Notes under the pieces: model-generated
What the model saw: only the letters and a program-made list of their open reading frames with translations
Database searches by the model: none
Told to the model about the DNA's origin: nothing
In this document: one piece after another, positions 34,757 through 44,276 of the stretch
Layout: each line of letters begins with the position of its first letter
How positions within the stretch are numbered: position 1 is the first letter of the stretch
Position numbers and translations under genes: made by a program
Assembly: GCF_901543175.1 (NCBI RefSeq)
Contig: NZ_LR594040.1
Coordinates: 1,178,001 to 1,242,000 of the forward strand
Direction of reading: 5' to 3'
DNA length: 64,000 nucleotides
Origin: Streptococcus australis
GTDB lineage: Bacteria > Bacillota > Bacilli > Lactobacillales > Streptococcaceae

Positions 34757-35390
34757 AGTCTTTTAACTTTTCTATGGTCTTTACACCAATACCAGAGACC
34801 TTCTTGAGTTCGTCTACCGACTTGAATTTGCCATTTGCCTCACGATGGTCGATAATGTCCTGAGCTCGTTTCCCTCCAAGTCCTTTGACCTGTTTGAGTT
34901 CTTCTAGGCTGGCCTTGTTGAGATTGACCTTCTTTTCTTTACTTGTCGAAGAAGTCGTTCCAGAGGCGGTCTGCTGACTAGCTACTTCTTCCCCCTTTGT
35001 CGGGACGTAAACCAGAGCCTCGTCACTAACTTTCTGGGCTAAATTGAGCGACTTGCTATCTGCTTGCTCTGTCAAGCCACCAGCCTTCTGAACGGCATCA
35101 TGAATCCGACTCCCTACTGGCAAATCATAAATCCCTGGCGATTTGACAGCACCTTTTACATCCACTGTGATATGATCTTGTTCCAGAGGCTCTTCTTTTT
35201 CTTCCTTCTTCACTTCTTTTTCAGCCGATGAATCCTTTGAAACGGCTGCAACTTCAGCCTGCAAATTCGTTTCCTTGACAGGTGTTTGTGACGTTGGTTT
35301 TAGTAGGAAAAATCCACCTACAAGCAAACCCAAACCAGCACAAATGACAATAATTTTATAATCTTTGATTTTCTCGATAATTGCTTCCAT
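34740..35390 (-). CDS. comEA: competence DNA receptor ComEA
   Basis: A membrane-anchored DNA-binding receptor for transformation, 216 residues. One N-terminal helix (about 10-30), a Lys/Glu-rich linker, an SLBB domain at about 73-130 (ITVDVKGAVKSPGIYDLP) and a helix-hairpin-helix pair at about 150-216 (VNLNKASLEELKQVKGLGGKRA). Length is normal. GAGAGGAGAAA precedes the ATG. The combox at 35410-35417 ties it to ComX. Confidence 0.95.
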   Translation of the reverse strand: MEAIIEKIKDYKIIVICAGLGLLVGGFFLLKPTSQTPVKETNLQAEVAAVSKDSSAEKEVKKEEKEEPLEQDHITVDVKGAVKSPGIYDLPVGSRIHDAVQKAGGLTEQADSKSLNLAQKVSDEALVYVPTKGEEVASQQTASGTTSSTSKEKKVNLNKASLEELKQVKGLGGKRAQDIIDHREANGKFKSVDELKKVSGIGVKTIEKLKDYVTVD

Positions 35391-35409
35391 ATTTTCTCCT
35401 CTCTTAAGT

Positions 35410-35417
35410 TATTCGCA
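35410..35417 (-). promoter_or_regulatory. combox (ComX/SigX promoter) of comEA-comEC
   Basis: TGCGAATA on the minus strand differs at one position from the combox consensus TACGAATA. It is preceded by a T-rich stretch, as usual, and lies 20 nt before the comEA start. Confidence 0.75.
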
Positions 35418-35427
35418 AGAGGAAGAA

Positions 35428-35455
35428 AAAACAGTCGAAAATTTCTTTTCAACTG
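35428..35455 (-). terminator. terminator after the acetyltransferase gene
   Basis: CAGTTGAAAA pairs with TTTTCGACTG (one G-U) around GAAA, followed by six T on the minus strand. Confidence 0.8.
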
Positions 35456-35456
35456 C

Positions 35457-36026
35457 TTATTTATTTGCAAAATAGTCTTCCTTGGTCAAGACATAATGAA
35501 CTCTTGTGACAATTTGGCCTTCTTCATGCTGGTCCATACAAGCATATGGTTCTGCATGTGAAAAATGCATGCCTGATTTCTCCATGACCTTTCCAGATGC
35601 AGGATTGTCCTTATCGTAAAGGGCGGTCAACTTATTCATTCCAATTTTCTCAAAAGCTAGCTCAATCACAGCACGATTGGCTTCTGTCGTCAATCCTTGA
35701 TTCCAATACTTTTGATTGATAATGTAGCCAATAGCTGCCTTCTTAATAACAGGATCAATCTTGTGCAAGTCAATGGTTCCAATAAACTGACCATTGCTTT
35801 TTAGTTCGATTCCCCACCGGCCCAAGGGATTAGCCAAGTAAAACTGAGCAATGTTGTTCTTAGTTTCTTCTAAGCTTTGATTTGTTGGAAAAGTGTAGCG
35901 CGTATTATCCTTGTCCGAGGCATAAGCAAACATTGCTTCCGCATCATCCAAGGTTACAGGTCGGAGCAATAAACGTTCTGTCTCCACTATTGGATACTGG
36001 GCTAGTTTTAAAAAGATTGATTCCAT
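35457..36026 (-). CDS. GNAT acetyltransferase, RimJ/RimL type
   Basis: A 189-residue N-acetyltransferase. VETERLLLRPVTLDDAEAMF (about 14-33) is the RimJ/RimL opening, and YWNQGLTTEANRAVIELAF (about 108-126) carries the acetyl-CoA loop, somewhat diverged from Q-x-x-G-x-G/A. Start at ATG 36026 chosen for AGGGGGAAG 6 nt upstream; a GTG two codons earlier is less likely. Single-gene unit with its own terminator before comEA. The target, protein N-terminus or small molecule, is unknown. Confidence 0.85.
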   Translation of the reverse strand: MESIFLKLAQYPIVETERLLLRPVTLDDAEAMFAYASDKDNTRYTFPTNQSLEETKNNIAQFYLANPLGRWGIELKSNGQFIGTIDLHKIDPVIKKAAIGYIINQKYWNQGLTTEANRAVIELAFEKIGMNKLTALYDKDNPASGKVMEKSGMHFSHAEPYACMDQHEEGQIVTRVHYVLTKEDYFANK

Positions 36027-36099
36027 ACACACTTCCCCCTATTTACAAGTATTTTCCTACTAGCTTATCAAAAAAAGCTCATCAAAGCAAAAGTTTTTC

Positions 36100-36128
36100 T
36101 TGATTTTCGAAACAGATTTATATAAAAT
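36100..36128 (+). promoter_or_regulatory. promoter of ald
   Basis: TTGATT and TAAAAT with 17-nt spacing. The transcript would start near 36135, at the first stem of the structured leader. Confidence 0.6.
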
Positions 36129-36130
36129 AA

Positions 36131-36181
36131 AAACATCACGATAATCGGGTTTCTCTGTGATGTTTGATTTTAAAGACCCGA
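36131..36181 (+). ncRNA. pseudoknot-like leader before ald
   Basis: AAACATCAC (36131-36139) pairs perfectly with GTGATGTTT (36157-36165). The loop segment TCGGGT (36145-36150) pairs with ACCCGA (36176-36181), with two further pairs possible. The crossing pairs make an H-type pseudoknot ending 24 nt before the start codon. It may instead be a DNA inverted repeat or a terminator remnant. Confidence 0.35.
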
Positions 36182-36205
36182 ATTTAGAAAATGGAGTAAA
36201 CCTAT

Positions 36206-37318
36206 ATGTTAATCGGAATCCCAAAAGAAATTAAGAATAATGAAAACCGTGTCGCCCTCACACCTGCTGGTGTCCATAGTTTGATCACCCGTGGTCATCG
36301 CGTCCTCATCGAGACAAACGCTGGACTCGGTTCAGGATTTACTGATGCAGACTATCAAAAGCAAGGTGCTGAGATTGTCGCTACTGCTAGCGAAGCCTGG
36401 GCAGCTGAGTTGGTCGTGAAAGTAAAAGAGCCATTAGCTTCTGAATATGGGTACTTGCGCAACGACCTGCTCCTCTTCACCTACTTGCACATGGCCGCTG
36501 CTCCAGAATTAGCAGATGCTATGTTAGCAGCAAAAACAACAGGAATTGCCTATGAAACTGTCCGTGACAGCCAAGGACATCTGCCACTCCTCGTTCCTAT
36601 GAGTGAAGTTGCTGGCCGTATGGCGGTTCAAATCGGAGCTCACTTCCTTACCAAACAAGCTGGTGGCTCTGGTGTCCTACTTGGTGGTGTACCAGGTGTT
36701 CCAAAAGGAAAAGTAACCATCATCGGTGGCGGTGTCGTCGGTACACACGCTGCCCGCATCGCCCTTGGTCTTGGTGCTCAAGTGACTATTTTAGATATCA
36801 GTGCTAAGCGTCTCTCGGTTCTAGAAGAAGTCTTTGGAAACCAAATCCAAACTCTTATGTCAAATTCTTTCAACATCGAAGCAAGTGTGAAAGATGCTGA
36901 TGTGGTGATTGGGGCAGTTCTCATCCCTGGTGCCAAGGCACCGAAATTGGTGACAGATGAGATGGTCAAACAAATGCGTCCAGGATCTGTCATCGTTGAC
37001 GTCGCCGTTGACCAAGGTGGTGTTATCGCAACAGCAGATCGTGTGACAACGCACGATGAGCCCGTCTATGAAAAACATGGGGTGCTCCACTATGCTGTCG
37101 CCAACATCCCTGGTGCCGTAGCTCGTACTTCTACCATCGCCCTGACCAATGTGACCCTTCCTTACATCGAAGCCTTAGCAGGAAAAGGTTTTAAGAAGGC
37201 AATCACTGAAGATCAAGGCTTACGTGAAGGAGTTACAACTTATCAAGGTTACTTGACTAGCCTCCCAGTTGCCCAAGGCCTCGATAAAGATCACACGTCT
37301 ATCGACGAACTTGTTTAA
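36206..37318 (+). CDS. ald: alanine dehydrogenase
   Basis: NAD-dependent enzyme that interconverts L-alanine with pyruvate plus ammonia, 370 residues and full length. The N-terminal motif [17 protein letters not shown] (about 4-20), the catalytic Lys in VVKVKEPL (about 73) and His in YLHMAAAPE (about 95), and the NAD loop [13 protein letters not shown] (about 172-184) are intact. In many pneumococci this gene is disrupted, so an intact copy favours a mitis or oralis relative. A GGAG site lies 9 nt before the ATG. It converges on phoH. Confidence 0.95.
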   Translation: MLIGIPKEIKNNENRVALTPAGVHSLITRGHRVLIETNAGLGSGFTDADYQKQGAEIVATASEAWAAELVVKVKEPLASEYGYLRNDLLLFTYLHMAAAPELADAMLAAKTTGIAYETVRDSQGHLPLLVPMSEVAGRMAVQIGAHFLTKQAGGSGVLLGGVPGVPKGKVTIIGGGVVGTHAARIALGLGAQVTILDISAKRLSVLEEVFGNQIQTLMSNSFNIEASVKDADVVIGAVLIPGAKAPKLVTDEMVKQMRPGSVIVDVAVDQGGVIATADRVTTHDEPVYEKHGVLHYAVANIPGAVARTSTIALTNVTLPYIEALAGKGFKKAITEDQGLREGVTTYQGYLTSLPVAQGLDKDHTSIDELV

Positions 37319-37341
37319 AGTTAGAGACTCATAAAAAAGCA

Positions 37342-37373
37342 AAAAGAGCAGTTCACATCTGAACTGCTTTTTT
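37342..37373. terminator. bidirectional terminator between ald and phoH
   Basis: AAAGAGCAGTTC pairs with GAACTGCTTTT around ACATCT, with T run on the plus strand and A run on the left. Confidence 0.8.
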
Positions 37374-37375
37374 TG

Positions 37376-38362
37376 CTATTCTGTTTCTTCGTTCTTTTCT
37401 TCAACCTTAACTGGAGCTGGTTCATAAGCTCGGATAATCTGAGCGACAACTGGATGGCGAACCACATCCTTAGCTGAAAAATGAACAAAGTCAATTTGAT
37501 GAATGTTCTTGAGCTTTTCTTGGGCATCAATCAAACCTGACTTGACGTTACGCGGAAGGTCAATCTGACTGATATCTCCATTGACAATCATCTTAGAATT
37601 AAAACCTAAACGCGTCAAGAACATCTTCATCTGCATGATAGTCGTATTTTGCGCCTCATCAAGAATGACAAAGGCATCATCCAAGGTCCGTCCACGCATG
37701 TAGGCGAGGGGCGCGATTTCAATGATTTCACGCTCCATAAGACGAGTCGTTTGGTCTTTGCCGAGAATCTGATACAAGGCATCGTAAACAGGTCGAAGGT
37801 AAGGATCTACCTTCTCCTTGAGATCCCCCGGAAGAAATCCTAGACTCTCACCTGCTTCCACTGCTGGACGAGTAAGGATAATCCGCTTGACCTGCCCACG
37901 TTTAAGGGCTGTCACTGCCAAGGTCACTGCAAGAAAGGTTTTCCCAGTCCCTGCTGGCCCAATTCCAAAGGTCACATCATGCTGTTTGACACTGTCCACA
38001 TAAAGCTTTTGCCCCAAGGTTTTGACACGGATAGGTTTCCCTGTATTGTCCTTGATAATTTCTTCTTCGTAAAGGGCGACAAACTTGTCGATTTCGTTGT
38101 TTTTGACCATGCTAATAGCCGTCACTACATCTGGCGTCCCAACGGTCATTCCACGATTAACCAAAACCATCAATGCCTGGATAACCTGACGGGCTTCCTC
38201 ACAGGCAGTCTCTTCTCCCAAAACCTGGACAATCTCCGTACGGGCATGAATCACCACATCGAGCTCTTCTTCCATCAAACGAAGATGACGTTCATTGGAT
38301 CCAAAAAGATGAAACAAGTCATCCGGATGACTAAGTTGAATGTCTATTGAATGTTCCTTCAA
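37376..38362 (-). CDS. phoH: PhoH-like ATPase
   Basis: A predicted RNA-associated ATPase, 328 residues. An N-terminal KH-like part (about 1-85) is followed by the P-loop GPAGTGKT (135-142), Walker B FVILDEAQN (about 231-239) and a terminal PhoH core. Bacterial PhoH proteins act near ribosome assembly and RNA turnover. It lies upstream of ald on the other strand and is followed by the convergent terminator. The neighbours yozE, cvfB and frr match the pneumococcal order. Confidence 0.92.
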   Translation of the reverse strand: MKEHSIDIQLSHPDDLFHLFGSNERHLRLMEEELDVVIHARTEIVQVLGEETACEEARQVIQALMVLVNRGMTVGTPDVVTAISMVKNNEIDKFVALYEEEIIKDNTGKPIRVKTLGQKLYVDSVKQHDVTFGIGPAGTGKTFLAVTLAVTALKRGQVKRIILTRPAVEAGESLGFLPGDLKEKVDPYLRPVYDALYQILGKDQTTRLMEREIIEIAPLAYMRGRTLDDAFVILDEAQNTTIMQMKMFLTRLGFNSKMIVNGDISQIDLPRNVKSGLIDAQEKLKNIHQIDFVHFSAKDVVRHPVVAQIIRAYEPAPVKVEEKNEETE

Positions 38363-38442
38363 ATAAAGAACCTCTCTAATCCGTTTATTTCTTTTTATTA
38401 TAGCAAAGAGAACAATAAAATACTAGCCTCATCTCATTGTCT

Positions 38443-38658
38443 CTAGTGTTCTAAGTATTCTTGCCAGATGGCGTCAAAGTCTCCTAGGTTGAAAGAGAAA
38501 CTGGCATGCTCCTCCAAAAAACGACTCACCTCATCGAAATCATCCGTGTGTTTTGGAAAGGCTGACTCTTCAAAAGCGAGATCTGCCAAGATAGCTTTAG
38601 GGCTATTACTTTTAGGATTGCGCTCGGTCATGAGCCAAGTGTAAAATGATTTTCTCAA
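38443..38658 (-). CDS. YozE family protein (UPF0346)
   Basis: A 71-residue SAM-like helical protein beginning [15 protein letters not shown], the family signature, and containing [16 protein letters not shown]. Its role is unknown in streptococci. AGGAGAAAG precedes the ATG. It follows the GrpB-family gene by 12 nt. Confidence 0.88.
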   Translation of the reverse strand: MRKSFYTWLMTERNPKSNSPKAILADLAFEESAFPKHTDDFDEVSRFLEEHASFSFNLGDFDAIWQEYLEH

Positions 38659-38670
38659 TTCTTTCTCCTA

Positions 38671-39261
38671 TCAAGACTTTTTTTGATGAAACTTTTCTGA
38701 TTCTTGAAAATTACTGGACTTAGCTTCTGATACGTAGTGTTTTATAAAATCTGTTTTCGCATCTGTATAGGCATCTCGATTGTGTTCAAATTTTTTCCAC
38801 AAACTTAGTTTTAATTCCTGATACGCTTGGGCGATATCTGGATGCTGGCAGAGATAATCTCTAAAATAAATCTCGTCATGATCTCCCGTCATTCGCAAAT
38901 GTAGATGAAAAACTTTCTCAGCAAATCCCTTCTCTGTATAGCCTTTATTTAGAGAAATCCTGTTAGGACTCTCCGACATCACTAGCCAACCATTCTTCAC
39001 CAATAAATCCCTAACTCTTGCTAAATCCTCTATTCTACCTACTTCTAACAGAATATCAACGATATTTTTGGCCCAAATATTAGGGATAGCAGTGCTACCG
39101 ATATGTTCTATTCTTTGAATAACATTTGCACCTAATATTTTTTTCAGATTTGTTTTTTCCGATTCATACCAGTCTTTCCACTCTGACTTGTGCTCTACTA
39201 GAAAAATAGGAAAAAGTTGCCAGAGTTCCTCTAAACTCATTTCTTCAAGTTTCTTTATCAT
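38671..39261 (-). CDS. GrpB family protein (UPF0157), nucleotidyltransferase-like
   Basis: A 196-residue protein. IQRIEHIGSTAIPNIWAKNIVDILLEV (residues about 48-74) is the GrpB signature with the G-S pair of a nucleotidyltransferase fold. Two features of active homologues are conserved: His near 54 and the Asp in VDILLEV. It lies between cvfB and yozE, which are adjacent in pneumococcus, so it looks like a local insertion. Function uncertain. Confidence 0.85.
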   Translation of the reverse strand: MIKKLEEMSLEELWQLFPIFLVEHKSEWKDWYESEKTNLKKILGANVIQRIEHIGSTAIPNIWAKNIVDILLEVGRIEDLARVRDLLVKNGWLVMSESPNRISLNKGYTEKGFAEKVFHLHLRMTGDHDEIYFRDYLCQHPDIAQAYQELKLSLWKKFEHNRDAYTDAKTDFIKHYVSEAKSSNFQESEKFHQKKS

Positions 39262-39272
39262 GTCTATAAGAC

Positions 39273-40127
39273 CTAAATCAACTCTGTCCCAAACTGGTCT
39301 TGCTTGATTTTGCCAGCCTTCATCAAGCCACCGAGTGCTTTCTTGAACTGACCTTTAGAGATACCAAAGGTTGCTTTGATGTCCTCTGGAGAAGACTTAT
39401 CATTCAAGGTCATAAAACCGCCACTGCTTTCCAAGTAGGTCAAAATCATCTGGGCATCATTCTCCAACATCTCAAAAGAACGTGGTTTGAGGGATAGGTT
39501 CAAGGTACGGTCCACTTCACGGAAACCGATGACACGCGCATCTAGCACTTGTCCCAAACGTGGCTCTGCGTAGCGCTCGCTAGGATGGATAAAACCAAGC
39601 ATGTTATTCTCTGGGAGATAGACAAAGGTCCCTGACAGCTTGAGGCGGTAAACAATGGCTGGCCAGTTTTGGTTCTGCATGTTGTTGTAGGCAGGACGAG
39701 CCAGACGTTGGAAATCTTCTTGATAAGCCAAGAGTCCCCATATTCGGTCTTTCTTGTCCACTTCAAGACGGATGTAAAGTTTATCGCCTTTCTTAGGCCA
39801 GAGTTCCTTGAGCTCAGGGAGGATATCGAGTGACACAACGATTTCTTTATCAGGTAGACCGGTATCGACAAAAACACCCAAGTCCTTACGAACTTCTGTT
39901 ACAGTTCCCCAACCAAATTGGTCCTGAGTAGCAGTCACCTCTAGAGTGGTCAAGCGGAGTTTTTGCTTCATATCCGTGTAGGCAAAACCTTTGACCGTAT
40001 CCCCTACTGTATGTTGACCTTCTTCCTTGGCAAGTGCATAGGTTTGACCATCCTTTTGCACAAAGTAAAAACGGTCATTTTCATCGATGATGAGTCCAAC
40101 GATAAAACTTGCAAGATTTGTATTCAT
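39273..40127 (-). CDS. cvfB: CvfB-type S1 RNA-binding protein
   Basis: A 284-residue protein with three S1-like OB domains and a C-terminal winged helix (about 225-284, GFMTLNDKSSPEDIKATFGISKGQFKKALGGLMKAG). It is related to CvfB of Staphylococcus and Streptococcus, which binds RNA and affects virulence genes. Start at 40127 chosen for GAAGGAAAT before it and because the family begins MNTNLASFIVG; the frame is open 13 codons upstream. It follows frr by 59 nt. Confidence 0.9.
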   Translation of the reverse strand: MNTNLASFIVGLIIDENDRFYFVQKDGQTYALAKEEGQHTVGDTVKGFAYTDMKQKLRLTTLEVTATQDQFGWGTVTEVRKDLGVFVDTGLPDKEIVVSLDILPELKELWPKKGDKLYIRLEVDKKDRIWGLLAYQEDFQRLARPAYNNMQNQNWPAIVYRLKLSGTFVYLPENNMLGFIHPSERYAEPRLGQVLDARVIGFREVDRTLNLSLKPRSFEMLENDAQMILTYLESSGGFMTLNDKSSPEDIKATFGISKGQFKKALGGLMKAGKIKQDQFGTELI

Positions 40128-40186
40128 ATTTCCTTCTTTCGAATAAAACTCAGCCAGCAATGCCAACTGAGTTTTTCTGTTTATTT

Positions 40187-40744
40187 TTAGACTTCCAAAA
40201 GTTCTTTTTCTTTATTGGCAGTCATATCGTCGATGTGTTTAACAGCATCGTCTGTTACTTTTTGAATATCTTTTTCAAGAGTCTTCAATTCGTCTTCAGT
40301 GATTTCTTTTGCTTTTTCTTGTTTCTTAGCTTCGTCCATAGCATCACGACGGATATTGCGGACAGCCACTTTCGCATTCTCACCGACCTTCTTCACTTCT
40401 TTAGCAAGGTCACGACGAGTTTCTTCTGTAAGAGCTGGAATCACCAAGCGAATCACAGAGCCGTCATTAGCTGGTGTAATACCAAGATCAGAAGCGTTCA
40501 AGGCACGTTCGATGTCTTTCAATGAAGACTTGTCAAATGGCGTTACCAACAAAACACGCGCTTCTGGAATGGTAATTGAAGCGATTTGGTTAAGAGGAGT
40601 TTCGACTCCATAGTATTCTACATGTACACGGTCCAGCAAGCTTGCATTGGCACGGCCGGCACGGATTCCACCAAATTCACGAGCCAGACTTTGGTGCGAG
40701 TGGGTCATTCTCTCTTTAGCTTTTTCTACAATTGCGTTAGCCAT
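40187..40744 (-). CDS. frr: ribosome recycling factor
   Basis: Separates ribosomal subunits after termination together with EF-G. 185 residues, complete, with the family elements [18 protein letters not shown] (about 29-46) and the terminal [21 protein letters not shown]. It follows pyrH by 8 nt and is co-transcribed from the pyrH promoter. Confidence 0.97.
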   Translation of the reverse strand: MANAIVEKAKERMTHSHQSLAREFGGIRAGRANASLLDRVHVEYYGVETPLNQIASITIPEARVLLVTPFDKSSLKDIERALNASDLGITPANDGSVIRLVIPALTEETRRDLAKEVKKVGENAKVAVRNIRRDAMDEAKKQEKAKEITEDELKTLEKDIQKVTDDAVKHIDDMTANKEKELLEV

Positions 40745-40752
40745 AATCTTTC

Positions 40753-41490
40753 CTATTCCTTTTCTTCGATATTGTTTGAAACTGTTGTTCCGATATTTTC
40801 ACCAAATACGACACGTTTGATGTTGCCTGGTTGGTTCATGTTAAAGACAACCAAGTCAATGTCGTTGTCCATAGAGAGGGTTGAAGCAGTTGAGTCCATG
40901 ATACGAAGACCTTTATTGATAACATCACGGTGAGTCAATTCTTCAAACTTAACGGCTGTCTTGTCTTTCTTAGGATCGGCATTGTAAACACCGTCTACGC
41001 CATTTTTAGCCATAAGGATGGCATCCGCTTCGATTTCAGCTGCACGAAGAGCCGCTGTTGTATCTGTTGAGAAGTAAGGTGAACCAATTCCAGCACCAAA
41101 GATAACGATGCGGCCTTTTTCTAGATGACGAAGGGCACGTCCACGTACGTAAGGTTCTGCCACTTGTTGCATAGAGATAGCCGTTTGCACACGCGTATCG
41201 ACACCAACTTGTTGCAATGAATCTGCCATTACAAGAGCATTCATCACGGTCCCAAGCATTCCAGTGTAATCTGCCTGAACGCGGTCCATTCCTGCTTCTG
41301 CAGCAGGTTCACCACGCCAGAGATTTCCTCCACCAATAACAAGGGCAATTTCGATACCTAAACTATGAACTTCTTGAATCTCTTTTGCGATTTTTTGAAC
41401 TGTCTGGATATCAATCCCTACGCCACGTTCACCGGCAAGGGCTTCACCTGATAACTTGATTAAAATACGTTTATACTTGGGGTTAGCCAT
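40753..41490 (-). CDS. pyrH: UMP kinase
   Basis: Phosphorylates UMP to UDP; hexameric and regulated by GTP and UTP. 245 residues of the amino acid kinase fold with [13 protein letters not shown] (about 8-20), [13 protein letters not shown] (about 48-60) and the later [26 protein letters not shown] precedes the ATG. It forms an operon with frr. Confidence 0.97.
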   Translation of the reverse strand: MANPKYKRILIKLSGEALAGERGVGIDIQTVQKIAKEIQEVHSLGIEIALVIGGGNLWRGEPAAEAGMDRVQADYTGMLGTVMNALVMADSLQQVGVDTRVQTAISMQQVAEPYVRGRALRHLEKGRIVIFGAGIGSPYFSTDTTAALRAAEIEADAILMAKNGVDGVYNADPKKDKTAVKFEELTHRDVINKGLRIMDSTASTLSMDNDIDLVVFNMNQPGNIKRVVFGENIGTTVSNNIEEKE

Positions 41491-41517
41491 TTTTACTCTC
41501 CTTTTTTTATCCTACCT

Positions 41518-41526
41518 ATTTTATCA
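41518..41526 (-). promoter_or_regulatory. extended -10 promoter of pyrH-frr
   Basis: TGATAAAAT on the minus strand, 28 nt before pyrH. Confidence 0.55.
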
Positions 41527-41573
41527 CAATTTCTAAGATTTTTATAGTGCCATGAGCAATTCTTTCAAAAAAA

Positions 41574-42908
41574 TTAGACAGTTAAAAAATCCTCTAAGTC
41601 GGTAAGAGCACGTTCTGCAATTTTTTCATAACGAGCCTTCTTATCACGGATACGCTCGCCTTCTAACTCCTTGATAATGCCAAAGTTGACGTTCATAGGT
41701 TGGAAATGCTTGCTGTCAGCATGGGTGATGTAATGAGCCAGACTTCCAATCGCTGTTGTTTCTGGGAAAATAGCTGCGCTTTCTCCCTTGAAAAGACGAG
41801 CCGCGTTAATACCTGCAACCAGGCCTGAAGCTGCTGACTCGACATAGCCTTCCACACCCGTCATCTGACCAGCAAAGAAGAGATTTGACTGCTTCTTAGA
41901 ACGATAGGTCTGCTCAAGAAGATTTGGTGAATCCATGTAAGAATTGCGGTGCATGACACCATAACGAACAAACTCCGCATTTTCAAGACCTGGAATCATT
42001 TGGAAGACACGCTTTTGTTCTCCCCATTTGAGGTGGGTCTGGAAACCGACGATATTGTAGAGACTACCAGCTGCATTATCCTGACGGAGCTGGACAACAG
42101 CGTACGGTGTCTTAAAGTCGCCATCTCGAGGGCCAGTATAGTCGTCCGGGTACTCCAGACCAACTGGTTTCATAGGACCATAAAGCATGGTTTTAATACC
42201 ACGTTTTGCCATGACTTCGATAGGCATACAACCTTCAAAGTACTTTTCTTTTTCAAAAGAATTGAGCGGAGTTTCTTCCGCATGGACCAAGGCTTCATGG
42301 AAATCCATAAATTCTTGTTTGGTCATAGGAGCGTTAAGATAGGCCGCTTCTCCTTTGTCATAACGAGACTTGAGATAGACCTTGCTCATATCGATAGTGT
42401 TGACATCGATAATAGGTGCTGCCGCGTCGTAGAAATAGAAACCATCGCCGTCATTAAGGGCATGAATCTTTTCAGCTAGGGCGTCGCTGGTCAAAGGACC
42501 AGTAGCGACAACAGTAATAACGTCAGTTGGCAATTCTGTAATTTCATCGCGAACAACTTCAATCAAGGGATGGTTGACCACTTTTTCAGTCACCATTTGG
42601 GAGAAACCATCGCGATCCACCGCAAGGGCACCACCTGCAGGAACACGTGTAGCTTCAGCAGATTCCAAAATGACAGATCCCAAGCGACGCATTTCTTCCT
42701 TGAGAAGTCCAACCGCATTGGTCAAAGCATCCCCACGTAGGGAATTGGAACAAACTAACTCTGCAAAATTGTCTGTTTTGTGCTGAGGTGTTGACTTGAC
42801 ACCACGCATTTCATAGAGTTTAACTGGAATACCACGTTCTGCGATTTGGTAGGCTGCTTCAGAACCTGCCAAACCTGCTCCGATAACATTGATATAAGAT
42901 TGAGACAC
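41574..42908 (-). CDS. trmFO: tRNA (m5U54) methyltransferase TrmFO
   Basis: A folate- and FAD-dependent enzyme that methylates U54 of tRNA, 444 residues. FAD motif [12 protein letters not shown] (8-19), catalytic Cys in [13 protein letters not shown] (about 53) and a second Cys in [15 protein letters not shown] (about 227). The start has AGGTATTAGTGTCGTG upstream with only a moderate ribosome binding site. The 5' leader contains a two-part hairpin (42926-42976). Own promoter behind the rsmI terminator. Confidence 0.95.
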   Translation of the reverse strand: MSQSYINVIGAGLAGSEAAYQIAERGIPVKLYEMRGVKSTPQHKTDNFAELVCSNSLRGDALTNAVGLLKEEMRRLGSVILESAEATRVPAGGALAVDRDGFSQMVTEKVVNHPLIEVVRDEITELPTDVITVVATGPLTSDALAEKIHALNDGDGFYFYDAAAPIIDVNTIDMSKVYLKSRYDKGEAAYLNAPMTKQEFMDFHEALVHAEETPLNSFEKEKYFEGCMPIEVMAKRGIKTMLYGPMKPVGLEYPDDYTGPRDGDFKTPYAVVQLRQDNAAGSLYNIVGFQTHLKWGEQKRVFQMIPGLENAEFVRYGVMHRNSYMDSPNLLEQTYRSKKQSNLFFAGQMTGVEGYVESAASGLVAGINAARLFKGESAAIFPETTAIGSLAHYITHADSKHFQPMNVNFGIIKELEGERIRDKKARYEKIAERALTDLEDFLTV

Positions 42909-42925
42909 GACACTAATACCTCTTT

Positions 42926-42976
42926 GGGTGGAACCTCAGTCCAAATAAAAACAAGCCACTGGACTTTTTGGCACCC
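42926..42976 (-). ncRNA. structured leader of trmFO
   Basis: GGGTG pairs with CACCC at the base and GTCCA with TGGAC inside, separated by internal loops. It lies in the transcribed leader 18 nt before the start codon and is not followed by a T run, so it is not a terminator. No Rfam class comes to mind. Confidence 0.4.
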
Positions 42977-43011
42977 ACAAATCTTTCTAATTTTTCTTTT
43001 ACTAGTATAAC

Positions 43012-43041
43012 AAAAAAAGGGAAGAAGGCAAACTTCCCTGT
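43012..43041 (-). terminator. terminator of the tmk-holB-yabA-rsmI operon
   Basis: GGGAAG pairs with CTTCCC around a short loop, followed by seven T on the minus strand. Confidence 0.75.
43014..43022 (-). promoter_or_regulatory. extended -10 promoter of trmFO
   Basis: TGTTATACT on the minus strand, directly after the rsmI terminator T run. It would give a 100-nt leader that contains the hairpin at 42926-42976. Confidence 0.5.
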
Positions 43042-43920
43042 TTAGTCATTTTCTTGATTTTCTTCCCAATCGTGGTAGGCAGCGTAGAGCTGGCTTTTAT
43101 TCCACTGGTAGAGTTTCGCAACTTCCTTAATGGCTTGATTTTTCTTCATACCTTGCTGGATTCGCGCTTGGATTTCTGAAAACAAGTCCTCCTCGTTCTT
43201 TTCCTCTACATCCTGACTGGCACCTTCAACGATGAGAAGGCACTCGCCCTTGAGTGGCGTTTCAGCGATGTTTTCTAATAACTCAGAGATGGTACCTCGT
43301 TGGTATTCTTCATAGATTTTAGTCAATTCCCTGACCAAGACGACCGAGCGATCGCCGTAAACTGCTAGCATGTTTTCTAGCGTATCCGCTACACGGTGGG
43401 GCGATTCATAGAAAATCTGAGTTTCAGGATAGTCTTTTTTTAAGTCGAAAAATTGCTTTTGCTGGCCTGATTTTCTCGGTAAGAAACCGTAAAAGATATG
43501 TGGTTGTGGCGCCAAACCACTAGCAATCAAGGCAGAAATTCCTGCAGAGGCACCTGGAACTGTGACAACTGCAATCTCTTCTTCGATAGCTGCCTTGACT
43601 AAATCGTGACCAGGATCCGAGATGCTAGGCAGACCCGCATCGGAGACCTGAGCAATACTTTGTCCTGCTTTCAGAAAACTAATCAAGTCAGGAATCTTTT
43701 CCTTGGCATTGTGCTCGTGAAAACTGATCTGCTTAGTGGAAATGTCAAAATGCTTGAGCAAAAGACCCGTATTGCGCGTGTCCTCAGCAGCAATCCAGTC
43801 CACCTCTTTCAAGGTCTGGATAGCACGAAAGGTCATGTCATCTAAATTGCCAATCGGCGTTGCTACTAAGTAAAGCTTGCCATAGGGAGTTTGCCCCTTA
43901 AAACTTTTTTGAATCTGCAT
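43042..43920 (-). CDS. rsmI: 16S rRNA (cytidine-1402 2'-O)-methyltransferase
   Basis: Methylates the ribose of C1402 in the decoding centre. 292 residues; LYLVATPIGNLDDMTFRAI (about 17-35), AEDTRNTGLLL (about 45-55) and VPGASAGISALI are the family motifs. The start has CAGGGAGTAGGC upstream and lies 2 nt after yabA. It is last in the tmk-holB-yabA-rsmI operon. Confidence 0.95.
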   Translation of the reverse strand: MQIQKSFKGQTPYGKLYLVATPIGNLDDMTFRAIQTLKEVDWIAAEDTRNTGLLLKHFDISTKQISFHEHNAKEKIPDLISFLKAGQSIAQVSDAGLPSISDPGHDLVKAAIEEEIAVVTVPGASAGISALIASGLAPQPHIFYGFLPRKSGQQKQFFDLKKDYPETQIFYESPHRVADTLENMLAVYGDRSVVLVRELTKIYEEYQRGTISELLENIAETPLKGECLLIVEGASQDVEEKNEEDLFSEIQARIQQGMKKNQAIKEVAKLYQWNKSQLYAAYHDWEENQEND

Positions 43921-43922
43921 GC

Positions 43923-44240
43923 CTACTCCCTGTATAACAACTCGTCACAGAACATACATTCCTCGTCCTGCTCTCGGCGTTGTCCATAAAAATCATTACA
44001 TACGTGAAACCCGTCTTTATAGATCCGACGGACGCTTTCACGAACATGCTTGGCCTTAACAGGTGTATCTGCTTCTACCTCGCCTAAGCGTTCGCGCAAC
44101 TTACTATTTTCCAAACGAAGAGCTGTATTTTCTTCTACCAGGCTCTTGAGATTTTTCTTGATGGCTTCCACATCAGCCAAGGTCACCAATAACTGTTGAG
44201 AAAAATCGTCTAGCGCATCAAATAATTCTTTTTTGTCCAT
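43923..44240 (-). CDS. yabA: replication initiation control protein YabA
   Basis: Binds DnaA and the DnaN clamp and limits reinitiation. 105 residues with a coiled-coil N-terminal half (about 1-55) and a C-terminal zinc site H-x-C ... C-x2-C ([17 protein letters not shown]). Normal length. It follows holB by 36 nt and precedes rsmI by 2 nt. Confidence 0.93.
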   Translation of the reverse strand: MDKKELFDALDDFSQQLLVTLADVEAIKKNLKSLVEENTALRLENSKLRERLGEVEADTPVKAKHVRESVRRIYKDGFHVCNDFYGQRREQDEECMFCDELLYRE

Positions 44241-44276
44241 AAACCAGCCCTTTCCTTTCTTTATCCTTCATTGAGT

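Noticed and set aside
42926..42976. preQ1 or other known riboswitch before trmFO
   Set aside because: The hairpin is too short and lacks the conserved nucleotides of the classes I know.
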